Source of the DNA: CALDTK01 sp965215115
Lineage (GTDB): Bacteria; Bacteroidota; Bacteroidia; Chitinophagales; Saprospiraceae
Assembly: GCA_965215115.1 (NCBI GenBank)
Contig: OZ244050.1
Coordinates: 3,472,001 to 3,536,000 of the forward strand
Direction: 5' to 3'
DNA length: 64,000 bases
Shown: piece after piece, positions 35,649 through 43,574 of the stretch
Layout: each line of letters opens with the position of its first letter
How positions within the stretch are numbered: the first letter of the stretch is position 1
The notes under the pieces: generated by a model
The model's input: the letters and a program-made list of their open reading frames with translations, nothing else
What the model was told of the DNA's origin: nothing
The model's database searches: none
Made by a program: the position numbers and the translations under genes

Positions 35649-37172
35649 ATGGCGAACCAAGGCCAAGTAAAGCAGGTGATCGGGCCTGTAGTAGACGTGA
35701 GTTTCGCCGGCGAGGGCAGCGTCCTCCCGGAGATTTACAACGCACTGGAGATCCTGCGCCCCGGTGCCGACACGCTGGTGTTGGAAGTGCAGCAGCACCT
35801 CGGGGAGGACAGCGTCCGCGCCGTGGCGATGGACTCGACCGACGGACTGGCCCGCGGGCAGGTCGTCACCGACACCGGGAAAGCCATCGCGATGCCCGTC
35901 GGGGAGGCGATCAAGGGGCGGCTGTTCAACGTGGTCGGCGAGCCGATCGACGGTCTGCCGGCTGTCGCCAAAACGGGTACGGCCTACTCGATCCACCGCA
36001 AGCCCCCCGCCTACGAGAACCTGTCCGTGGCGACGGAGGTGCTCTACACCGGGATCAAGGTCATCGACCTCATCGAGCCTTACCTCAAGGGCGGGAAGAT
36101 CGGTCTGTTCGGCGGCGCGGGCGTCGGCAAGACGGTCCTCATCCAGGAGCTCATCAACAACATCGCCAAGGGCTACGACGGTATCTCGGTGTTCGCCGGC
36201 GTGGGCGAGCGCACGCGCGAGGGCAACGACCTGATGCGCGAGATGCTCGAGGCCGGGATCATCAACTACGGCAAGGACTTCATGCACTCCATGGAGGAGG
36301 GCGGGTGGGACCTGTCGACCGTCAAGCTCGACGACCTCAAGACCTCGAAAGCGACCTTCGTCTTCGGCCAGATGAACGAGCCCCCGGGCGCGCGTGCGCG
36401 CGTGGCGCTGTCGGGCCTCACGATCGCCGAGTACTACCGCGACGGCGACCTCGCCGACCCGAACGGCGGCAAGGACATCCTCTTCTTCATCGACAACATC
36501 TTCCGCTTCACGCAGGCCGGGTCCGAGGTGTCGGCCCTCCTGGGGCGGATGCCGTCGGCGGTAGGGTACCAGCCGACGCTCGCCACGGAGATGGGCGTGA
36601 TGCAGGAGCGGATCACCTCGACGAAGCGTGGGTCGATCACCTCCGTGCAGGCCGTCTACGTACCGGCGGATGACCTGACCGACCCGGCCCCGGCCACGAC
36701 CTTCGCCCACCTCGACGCCACCACCGTACTCTCGCGTAAGATCGCCTCCCTCGGGATCTACCCCGCGGTGGACCCGCTCGACTCGACGAGCCGCATCCTC
36801 GACCCGAAGATCCTCGGCGACGAGCACTACAACTGTGCGCAGGCCGTGCAGCAGATCTTGCAGCGTTACAACGAGCTCCAGGACATCATCGCGATCCTCG
36901 GGATGGAGGAGCTCTCCGACGAGGACAAACTGGCCGTGAGTCGCGCGCGTCGCGTGCAGCGCTTCCTGAGCCAGCCCTTCCACGTGGCTGAGCAGTTTAC
37001 GGGCCTTAAGGGCGTCCTCGTGCCGATCGAGGATACGATCAAGGGCTTTAACATGATCCTCGACGGTGAACTCGACCACCTCCCGGAGGCGGCCTTCAAC
37101 CTGAAGGGCTCGATCGAGGACGCCATTGCCGCCGGCGAGAAGATGCTCGCCGAGGCCGAAGCCAACGCCTAA
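35649..37172 (+). CDS. atpD: F1F0 ATP synthase subunit beta
   Basis: 507 residues from ATG 35649 (MANQGQVKQVIGPVVDV). Catalytic subunit of F1. P-loop GGAGVGKT, catalytic Glu in VGERTREGNDL, DELSEED-like motif present as MEELSDEDK, and FLSQPFHVAEQFTG. The 5' end abuts a divergent DUF5691 gene; atpC follows after 5 bp. The other ATP synthase genes are not in the window, as is usual in Bacteroidota where atpDC can be split off. A 14/16 repeat copy at 35960 changes the family's variable loop to AVAKTG. Confidence 0.97.
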   Translation: MANQGQVKQVIGPVVDVSFAGEGSVLPEIYNALEILRPGADTLVLEVQQHLGEDSVRAVAMDSTDGLARGQVVTDTGKAIAMPVGEAIKGRLFNVVGEPIDGLPAVAKTGTAYSIHRKPPAYENLSVATEVLYTGIKVIDLIEPYLKGGKIGLFGGAGVGKTVLIQELINNIAKGYDGISVFAGVGERTREGNDLMREMLEAGIINYGKDFMHSMEEGGWDLSTVKLDDLKTSKATFVFGQMNEPPGARARVALSGLTIAEYYRDGDLADPNGGKDILFFIDNIFRFTQAGSEVSALLGRMPSAVGYQPTLATEMGVMQERITSTKRGSITSVQAVYVPADDLTDPAPATTFAHLDATTVLSRKIASLGIYPAVDPLDSTSRILDPKILGDEHYNCAQAVQQILQRYNELQDIIAILGMEELSDEDKLAVSRARRVQRFLSQPFHVAEQFTGLKGVLVPIEDTIKGFNMILDGELDHLPEAAFNLKGSIEDAIAAGEKMLAEAEANA

Positions 37173-37177
37173 CGGAA

Positions 37178-37465
37178 ATGGCCGCCGTGCCGCAAGCCAG
37201 TCCTATGACGATCAGTGTGTTAAGTCCCGAACGGGAGATGTACAAAGGGGCCATCACGAGTGTGACGGTACCCGGGGTGGACGGGGAGTTTCAGGTGTTG
37301 CGCAACCACGCCCCGATCGTGAGTGCGCTGATGCCCGGGGCCGTCGTCATCCGCCGCGCCGACAATCAGATCATCACGATGAAGATCCAGCGCGGGTTCG
37401 TAGAGGTGTTGAACAACGAGGTGGCGTTGCTGATCCAGGGGGTCACGCAAGTGTCGGGCCTGTAG
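37178..37465 (+). CDS. atpC: F1F0 ATP synthase subunit epsilon
   Basis: 95 residues from ATG 37178; ATG 37205 (MTISVLSPEREMY) fits the family start better and would give 86 residues. Contains VTVPGVDGEFQVLRNHAPIVSAL and a C-terminal NNEVALLIQ strand. Only the beta-sandwich domain is present; the C-terminal helical hairpin of longer epsilons is missing, as in other Bacteroidota. Cotranscribed with atpD. Confidence 0.92.
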   Translation: MAAVPQASPMTISVLSPEREMYKGAITSVTVPGVDGEFQVLRNHAPIVSALMPGAVVIRRADNQIITMKIQRGFVEVLNNEVALLIQGVTQVSGL

Positions 37466-37527
37466 GCTGCCGACTATTTGCCACGGGCCGTCGTCGTGCA
37501 CCACACAGGTGAGATCACTGGTCGAGG

Positions 37528-38421
37528 CTACGTCGCCATCTCGGCCAGGCCTTCGTACCGCTCCTGCAGGTCCTTTAGCTTCTCCGGCGTGGGGTAGAAC
37601 TTCGACCGGTTCCCCCCGAGCTGCTTGAGCTTCATGGCGTAGCGGTCGAGGTAGCTCGTGATGCTCTTGTGGTAGAGCTCCCGCTCGGCTTCGCTAATCC
37701 TGTCGAAGTCCTTCTCGAGGCGCCCGATCATGACTTCGGCGCTGAAGAGGGCCGTGATCCAGTAGCCGGGCTGGTGGGGGATGCTGCTGGCCATGGCTTT
37801 GTGACAGCTGTCCATCGCGGCGCTGAACTCCTGCCTCGAGGCGAAAATCTTGGCCAGGCCCAGGTGGGGGCTCGGGTAGTTGGGGTACATCTCGCGCGCG
37901 CTGCGGAGATCGGCTTCGGCCTCGGCGAGGTTGCCCAACTCGAGCTGCGCCAGTCCACGACCGTCCAAGGCCCACGGGTGGCGCTTGAAGCTATTGATCG
38001 TCGTGGTGAACTCCGCGACCGCGGTGGGGTAGTCCCCCGCCTCGAAGGCCTCTACGGCGAGGGTGTAGTGCTGCGAGGTGGTCTTGTCGTTTTCGACGGT
38101 GCGCGTGATCTGCTCGGGCAGCTCCCCGGCGGTAATCACGAAGCAATCGACGCGGCCGGCCATCGCGAACTGCAGGAGCGTCTCCATCGACTGGATGCTG
38201 TGGTTGACGGTCTTGTCGGAGGCCTCGTGTGACTTGCGGGGGAAGTCCAGGAAGAGGTCGGACACCGGCTCTTCCAACTCCTCGCCGTAGAGCGCCTCGG
38301 GGCGGTACATCATGTCGCCCTTCGCGATGGTCTCGGCGTAGCGGATGAAGGCGTCCTTGGCGAGGTTGGCGCTGCGGACGTTTTTGTAGTGAATGCGGCC
38401 GGAGAAGATGACGCGGTTCAT
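37528..38421 (-). CDS. TPR repeat protein
   Basis: 297 residues, no signal peptide, probably cytoplasmic. Two or three TPR units lie around residues 120-210 (AVEAFEAGDYPTAVAEF, RGLAQLELGNLAEAEADLRSA, LGLAKIFASRQEFSAAMDSCHKA). The N-terminal 100 residues (MNRVIFSGRIHYKNVRSANLAK) are conserved-looking but unassigned, with Phe/Asp-rich sequence. Convergent with atpC, divergent from the PepSY-like gene. No function can be given. Confidence 0.7.
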   Translation of the reverse strand: MNRVIFSGRIHYKNVRSANLAKDAFIRYAETIAKGDMMYRPEALYGEELEEPVSDLFLDFPRKSHEASDKTVNHSIQSMETLLQFAMAGRVDCFVITAGELPEQITRTVENDKTTSQHYTLAVEAFEAGDYPTAVAEFTTTINSFKRHPWALDGRGLAQLELGNLAEAEADLRSAREMYPNYPSPHLGLAKIFASRQEFSAAMDSCHKAMASSIPHQPGYWITALFSAEVMIGRLEKDFDRISEAERELYHKSITSYLDRYAMKLKQLGGNRSKFYPTPEKLKDLQERYEGLAEMAT

Positions 38422-38630
38422 GATATGGGGGTTGCTGTTGCTCGGAGTTCAGCCGCCGCCCCTGCCCTGTGGGGGATGCATGCCGGTGCCAGTGAGACTT
38501 TCGGATGGCTACGGGAGCCCTGAAGTCACTAACGATTTACTATGGAACAGGGATCGGCCGCCACCTGCGAGAGGTCGCGGCGTAAGCGGCTAAGATGCGG
38601 CAAAATTTACACAGTGCCAAACGTCCAGCC

Positions 38631-38638
38631 TACTTTTG
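38631..38638 (+). promoter_or_regulatory. Candidate -7 promoter box for PepSY-like gene
   Basis: TACTTTTG is a full match to the Bacteroidota TAnnTTTG element, 58 bp before ATG 38697. The surrounding 275-bp gap (38422-38696) is AT-richer than its flanks and holds no gene that I can support. Confidence 0.5.
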
Positions 38639-38696
38639 TGCGCGAAAGACGCCAAGCACCACCGGACGTGGTGCCGATTTTAGCGTTACCGACACC

Positions 38697-39197
38697 ATGA
38701 CTTTCCCCCTGCAGCACTCACCGCTCGTCTTGATTTTGGTCCTATTTGCCTGCGCCTCACCGACGGTCGGCGGGGAGCAGGCCACGGTAGAGGATGACCA
38801 GAATACTGCCATTGTCGCTCCCCCGGAGGATGAAGGCGGGACGCCGGCCGCGGTCAGCGAGGCCTTCGCGGCCAAGTACCCCGGCGAGCCCTCACCCGAG
38901 TGGCGACGCGATCGCAACGACAGCTACGAGGCGCACTTCAAGCAAGACGGCGAGCGCCTGCGGGCGGATTTCACCCCCGCCGGGGTCTGGATCGAGACGG
39001 AGCGCAGCATCAAGTGGGACGACCTCCCCGGGGCCGTGCAGGACGCCATCAAGGCCGAGTATAAGAAGGATGACATCGTCGAACTGGAGTACACCGATAA
39101 CGCCGAGCGCGGCGAGTTTTACGATGTCGAGCTCGACCCGAAGGGCGAGAAGAAGTTCGATGTCGAGTACAGGGAGGACGGGAGCAAGGTGAAGTAG
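38697..39197 (+). CDS. PepSY-like (beta-lactamase-inhibitor-like) lipoprotein
   Basis: 166 residues from ATG 38697; the upstream open frame to 38595 lacks signal features. Lipobox near LVLFACASP. The domain from about residue 55 has the PepSY-like pattern: AAVSEAFAAKYPGEPSPEW, YEAHFKQDGERLRADFTPAGVWIETE, LPGAVQDAIKAEYKKDDI, ending with FYDVELDPKGEKKFDVEY. Likely periplasmic, function unknown. Confidence 0.8.
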   Translation: MTFPLQHSPLVLILVLFACASPTVGGEQATVEDDQNTAIVAPPEDEGGTPAAVSEAFAAKYPGEPSPEWRRDRNDSYEAHFKQDGERLRADFTPAGVWIETERSIKWDDLPGAVQDAIKAEYKKDDIVELEYTDNAERGEFYDVELDPKGEKKFDVEYREDGSKVK

Positions 39198-39235
39198 CGA
39201 ACGCTACGCCGCGAATCCTGGGATCGCTAACGTGC

Positions 39236-41299
39236 CTACCGTGCCAACAAGGGGTAGAATGCCCCGTCCGACAGGTGGTAGGTCTGGTCTTCGTACAGCA
39301 GCCACGCCTCCCGTCGCCACGGCGGGATTCGCCCGCCGAGGAGGATCGGGGTTTGCGGGAAGGCGTCGGTGAGTTCGTCCGGATCGATTCGGCTGGGGTC
39401 CTCGACGTACACCCAGTCGAGTTGCAGGTCACTCGCCACGAGGTCGGGCGACCGCGTGTGCACCTCGGCCCACCTCACGTCGCCGAGTTGGTAAAAGCTC
39501 AGACTAGAGTCCCGGTAGAGGGGCGTGGCCCGGGTGGCTAGGCGCTCGTCGACCCCGCTCGCGGATCGGTGCGGGCGGATCTCGCGGGCGAGCTCCTGGT
39601 CCGTCGTGCCGTCGCCGACGACGCTACTCAGTCGACCGTCGGCGAAGTAGTCTACCGCCGTGCCCTCCCTGAGGCTATACACGACGACTTCGTTGATTTG
39701 CCGCTTCGCGAGCACGTCCGCGGCGGCCACGAGGGTCGTGAGGCACAGCAGCGCCATCGTCGCGTAAGCCGGAACCCGCCTCCGCCTCGTAATGGTGATC
39801 CCGAGCAGCGCGATCGTGAGGAGCATCAGGACCACGGTCCACCCGCTTGGCCAGAGCCCTTCGACGAGGGCGTAGGGCAGGACCGACATCAGGGTAAGGG
39901 CCTCGTTGCATAGCCAAACGAGCGCAAAGGCCGGCCAGTAGATCCACGTGAGGCCGACCCCGCAGAGCGTGAGCAAGCCGTCGAGGGCGACGGTGGCGAG
40001 TAAGGTCGGTAGGGCGTAGGCGACCAGCGGCACCGCCACGATCCCCGACAGCGCGAAGTACACCGGGAACTGATGGAAGTAGTAGATCGTGACCGGGAGC
40101 GTGCCGATCGTCGCGGCGATGGACACGGCGACCAGTTCGGTGCCCTTGTTGACCCACGCGCTCTCGGTCGCGAGCACCCGCCGGAGGTGAGGGTAGAAGA
40201 CCATGATCCCCGCCACGGCCAGGTAGCTGAGCTGGAACCCGAGCGTGAACAGCAGCAGCGGCTCGTACACCAGCGTGAAGAGTGCCGCGATCCCGAGGTT
40301 GTTGAGGCCGTTCGGGTCTTGCCGAAACATCTGTCCCGCGAAGACGACCGCGAACATCACCGCCGAGCGGATGACGCTCGGACTGTAGCCCGTGAGCGCA
40401 GCGTAAGCCCAGAGCGCCAGCAGCAGACACCCGAACTGAACCACCGGCAGGCGTTTGCGGAAGCTGCGACGCAGGAGCCACACGACGATGAACGCGATGA
40501 CGCCGGTGTGCAGGCCGCTCACCGCCAGCACGTGCACCGCCCCCGTCGAGGTGTACGCGAGGCGCGTGCTCTCGTCGATGTCGCTCTTGTCCCCGATCAG
40601 GAGCGCCTTCGCGACCCCGGCCTCGCGGGGGCTCCCGAAGCCGCGATCGATGTGCCGCGAGATCCATCCCCGCAGTCGCTCGAGGTTCGTGAGCGGCGCG
40701 GCAGGTTTTACGGAAGTGAAGTCATCGGCCCTGAGCCACGCCTGCAGCGTGATGCCCCTGGCCGCGAGGAAGGCCGCGTAGTCGAAGGTGTGCGGATTGC
40801 GCGGCGCGCGCGGCGGCTCGAGGTAGGCGTCGGCGATGATGACGCTGCCGCGCCCGAGTGCGCCGAGACTGTCCGCGAGTACGGTCGCGACGGCCTCGCG
40901 GTGGATCATGAGTCGCGCGCGTACGTCGGTGGCGCGAGCGCCGGAGTCGCCGTGGACCTCCACAATGCGAGCGTCGGCGCCGAGCCAGTCGTTCTTCCCC
41001 GTCGGAGCTTCGAGGAGTTCGGCGACGAAGTAGTGGCCTTCCGGCAAAACGGCGAACGCGTCCCGTGGCCCGGACCATCTCGTGTGCACGAAGCCGAGGC
41101 TCGCGAAGAGCACCAGGGCGGCGGTGCCCTTGATGCGCCCCCGCCAGAACAGTCCCACGGGTACGAGTACGACGATGAGCGCGAGGGTCGCGAGGGCCGT
41201 CCCCACGTGCGTCGGCGACTCCGGGTAGAAGTGTGCCGCGCAGATGCCCCCCGCCAGCGCGGCGGCGACACGAAGCACCGGGACCGTCCGCCAGTTCAT
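39236..41299 (-). CDS. ComEC/Rec2 family DNA uptake channel
   Basis: 687 residues from ATG 41299 (MNWRTVPVL). N-terminal membrane anchors and DUF4131-type region (residues 1-180), then the competence domain with the hallmark HVLAVSGLHTG near residue 245 and about ten membrane segments. The C-terminal region (AVDYFADGRLSSVVGDG) is short and lacks a metallo-beta-lactamase HxHxDH motif, as in many Bacteroidota. ComEC conducts single-stranded DNA across the inner membrane in natural transformation. Relevant because the genome carries a frequent short motif resembling uptake sequences. A TACCTTCC box (minus strand 41310-41317) lies 10 nt before the ATG. Confidence 0.87.
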   Translation of the reverse strand: MNWRTVPVLRVAAALAGGICAAHFYPESPTHVGTALATLALIVVLVPVGLFWRGRIKGTAALVLFASLGFVHTRWSGPRDAFAVLPEGHYFVAELLEAPTGKNDWLGADARIVEVHGDSGARATDVRARLMIHREAVATVLADSLGALGRGSVIIADAYLEPPRAPRNPHTFDYAAFLAARGITLQAWLRADDFTSVKPAAPLTNLERLRGWISRHIDRGFGSPREAGVAKALLIGDKSDIDESTRLAYTSTGAVHVLAVSGLHTGVIAFIVVWLLRRSFRKRLPVVQFGCLLLALWAYAALTGYSPSVIRSAVMFAVVFAGQMFRQDPNGLNNLGIAALFTLVYEPLLLFTLGFQLSYLAVAGIMVFYPHLRRVLATESAWVNKGTELVAVSIAATIGTLPVTIYYFHQFPVYFALSGIVAVPLVAYALPTLLATVALDGLLTLCGVGLTWIYWPAFALVWLCNEALTLMSVLPYALVEGLWPSGWTVVLMLLTIALLGITITRRRRVPAYATMALLCLTTLVAAADVLAKRQINEVVVYSLREGTAVDYFADGRLSSVVGDGTTDQELAREIRPHRSASGVDERLATRATPLYRDSSLSFYQLGDVRWAEVHTRSPDLVASDLQLDWVYVEDPSRIDPDELTDAFPQTPILLGGRIPPWRREAWLLYEDQTYHLSDGAFYPLLAR

Positions 41300-41385
41300 C
41301 TGCACCGCTGGAAGGTAGTGTCGGGGCGCCGTGCGGCAGAACCCTCCCCGCATTCGCCCGTTGGCCTTCCTTTAGCACCCCGCGC

Positions 41386-41970
41386 ATGACCCAGTCCCCA
41401 CCCAAACGCATCGTCCTCGGCATCGGGGGCTCCTCCGGCTCGATCTACGCCAAGGTCATCATGGACGACCTCGCCGGCCCCCTGCGCCAGCAGTGGGACG
41501 CGGTCGGGATCGTGATGAGCGACAACGCCAAGTACAACTGGACGCTCGAACTGGGCTCGGAGTCCTACGCCGACTACCCGTTCGACTACTACGGCAAGCG
41601 CGACTTCGACGCGCCCTTTGCCTCGGGCTCGGCGCGCTACGACACGGTGATCGTGTGCCCGTGCTCGATGGGGACCCTCGGCCGGGTGGCGCACGGCCTG
41701 AGCGATGACCTGCTCACGCGCGCCTGCGACGTGGCCCTCAAGGAGCGGCGCCGGCTCATCCTTTGTCCGCGCGACAAGCCTTACAGCCTGCTGCACCTGC
41801 GCAACATGGTGGCCCTCACGGAGGCCGGCGCGATCATCAACGGGTGCAATCCGAGCTTCTACTCGATGCCGACCGACTTCGAGGCACTGGCGCGGACGGT
41901 GACGAACCGCGTGTTGGATTTGGCGGGCTTTGATTTGGGGGGGATTTATCGGTGGGGAGAAAATGGCTAG
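41386..41970 (+). CDS. UbiX family flavin prenyltransferase
   Basis: 194 residues from ATG 41386. The flavoprotein fold is recognised from IVLGIGGSSGSIYAKVIMDDL, then CPCSMGTLGRVAHGLSDDLLTRACDVALKERRRLILCPRDKPYSLLHLRNM. Transfers a dimethylallyl group to FMN to make prenylated FMN, the cofactor of UbiD decarboxylases. No ubiD gene is adjacent. The C-terminus ends in GIYRWGENG and overlaps a spurious extension of the next gene. Confidence 0.9.
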   Translation: MTQSPPKRIVLGIGGSSGSIYAKVIMDDLAGPLRQQWDAVGIVMSDNAKYNWTLELGSESYADYPFDYYGKRDFDAPFASGSARYDTVIVCPCSMGTLGRVAHGLSDDLLTRACDVALKERRRLILCPRDKPYSLLHLRNMVALTEAGAIINGCNPSFYSMPTDFEALARTVTNRVLDLAGFDLGGIYRWGENG

Positions 41971-42040
41971 CTACCGCAGCTTGCAGAGCCCTGGCAACCA
42001 CGGGCAAGCAGCCAAGTTAGCGTGCCGTCCCAATGGTGAC

Positions 42041-42048
42041 TACCTTCA
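42041..42048 (+). promoter_or_regulatory. Candidate -7 box for orphan gene
   Basis: TACCTTCA, 19 bp before ATG 42068, fits the local TAYCTTCG-type promoter element. This favours 42068 over upstream start codons. Confidence 0.35.
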
Positions 42049-42067
42049 TTCGAAAAATACAGTCCAT

Positions 42068-42454
42068 ATGGTGAATACTGTCGCTCAGTCTGGAGACACT
42101 ATCGACATTAGGGCGATGTTGGGTCTGGCCCCCGGGGAGTCCTTCTCGATCCCAGTCTTGCAGGACTTCGAGACGAGTAGTCGGGACAGGTGCCTAATCG
42201 CTGAACTCTTACTAAGGTTAGGTAAAGAAGGTTCGTTGGCTAGCGAGGCGGAGGGTAAGAAACACGGCTGGAGCTCGGTTCGCATTGCCGATTATACCGA
42301 AACCCACGTACGCGCCAACCTCAGGTTCATCATCCGAGTAGCCAGAAATCTCGATAGGATGGGCCACTCCGTAGCTTTTATCTCGACCGCGATTGACGAA
42401 CCAGAGGACCTCGTCGATGCTCTGCTCCGCACGTTTGGCAAAGTCCAAACCTGA
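42068..42454 (+). CDS. Hypothetical protein, atypical composition
   Basis: 128 residues from ATG 42068; the frame is open upstream to 41930, but that overlaps ubiX. No domain recognised. A central stretch (SSRDRCLIAELLLRLG, then GWSSVRIADYTETHVRANLRFII) looks helical, and VRIADYTETHVRANLRF could be a DNA-binding-like helix pair, but this is weak. Base composition is clearly less GC-rich than its neighbours, and rare codons (TTA, ATA) appear. It has no signal peptide. Possibly a recently acquired gene. The end converges on fbp with a 27-bp gap. Confidence 0.5.
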   Translation: MVNTVAQSGDTIDIRAMLGLAPGESFSIPVLQDFETSSRDRCLIAELLLRLGKEGSLASEAEGKKHGWSSVRIADYTETHVRANLRFIIRVARNLDRMGHSVAFISTAIDEPEDLVDALLRTFGKVQT

Positions 42455-42481
42455 AACACGGAAGCTAAGCCCTTCCGAATC

Positions 42482-43495
42482 TCACGTCATCACCGCCGCA
42501 TACCGCTCCACGAACTCCTTGAACTCCGTGACCATCGCCGGGCTCCCGATCGCGATCGTCGCGCGCTGGTGGAGCTTCTGGGGTTTTAGCGAAAGCACCC
42601 TCTCGAGGCCGCACGTGATGGCCGTGCCACCGGCCTGCTCGACGATCATCGACATCGGATTGCACTCGTACACGAGGCGCAGTTTGCCGGCCGCGTACTT
42701 GCGGGTGTTCGGGTACAGGAATATCCCCCCCTGGAACAAAATCCGGTGCACGTCCGCGACCATGGAGCCGATGTAGCGCAGCCGCAGGTTGAGGTCCGAA
42801 CAGTAGTCGATGTAGCGGCGCATCTCGACGTCGAACTTGAGGTAGTAGCCCTGATTGACGGAGTAGTAGTCGCCGGCGTCCGGGATGCGGATGTCGCGGT
42901 GGCTGAGGCAAAACTCCCCGATGCTCGGGTCGAGCGTGAAGCCGTTCACGCCGTTGCCGGTCGTGTAGACCAGCATGGTCGAGGTGCCGTACAGGACGTA
43001 GCCCGCGGCCACCTGGTCGAGCCCCGGCTGGAGGAAGTCCGCGAGTTGCGCCGGACCGGACTCCGGGCTCACGCGGCGGTAGATCCCGAAGATCGTCCCG
43101 ACGCTCACGTTGACGTCGATGTTGGAGGAGCCGTCGAGCGGGTCGAAGACCACGATGTACTTGCCTTCCTTGTCCTCGATCGTGCTCTTGATGGGCGTGA
43201 AGTCCTCCAGCTCCTCCGAGCCGACCCCGCAGCACTCGCCCGACTGCCGCAGGCACTCGATGAGCTTCTCGTTGGCGAACATGTCGAGTTTCTGGACCTC
43301 CTCCCCGGAGGCGTTGTCGAGCGCGCCGGCGGCCCCGAGGATGTTGACGAGCCCGGCCTTGTTGACCTCGCGGTGGACGATCTTGCCAGCCATGCCGATG
43401 TTGCGCAGCAGGCCCGTGAGTTCGCCACTGGCGAAGGCGAAGTCTTTCTGGCGGCGAAGGATGAATTCGTCGAGCGTGATGATCCGGGACGGCAT
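42482..43495 (-). CDS. fbp: Fructose-1,6-bisphosphatase class 1
   Basis: 337 residues. Gluconeogenic phosphatase. Conserved motifs: DMFANEKL, SEELEDF, the metal-binding VVFDPLDGSSNIDVNVSVGTIF at about residues 113-135, and LVYECNPMSMIVEQAGG near 283. The start MPSRIITLDEFIL is normal. A candidate promoter TATACTTG (minus strand, 43522-43529) lies about 26 bp upstream. The C-terminal segment VLSLKPQKLHQRA contains a 14/16 repeat copy at 42582, placed where other FBPases have a variable loop. Confidence 0.95.
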   Translation of the reverse strand: MPSRIITLDEFILRRQKDFAFASGELTGLLRNIGMAGKIVHREVNKAGLVNILGAAGALDNASGEEVQKLDMFANEKLIECLRQSGECCGVGSEELEDFTPIKSTIEDKEGKYIVVFDPLDGSSNIDVNVSVGTIFGIYRRVSPESGPAQLADFLQPGLDQVAAGYVLYGTSTMLVYTTGNGVNGFTLDPSIGEFCLSHRDIRIPDAGDYYSVNQGYYLKFDVEMRRYIDYCSDLNLRLRYIGSMVADVHRILFQGGIFLYPNTRKYAAGKLRLVYECNPMSMIVEQAGGTAITCGLERVLSLKPQKLHQRATIAIGSPAMVTEFKEFVERYAAVMT

Positions 43496-43574
43496 GTGGT
43501 TTGGGTCGGTTGGCTAGGGTGCAAGTATAAGTCCGTTGCCGAAGCCCTTCGCTCGACGAAGCCCCCGCCTCGTC

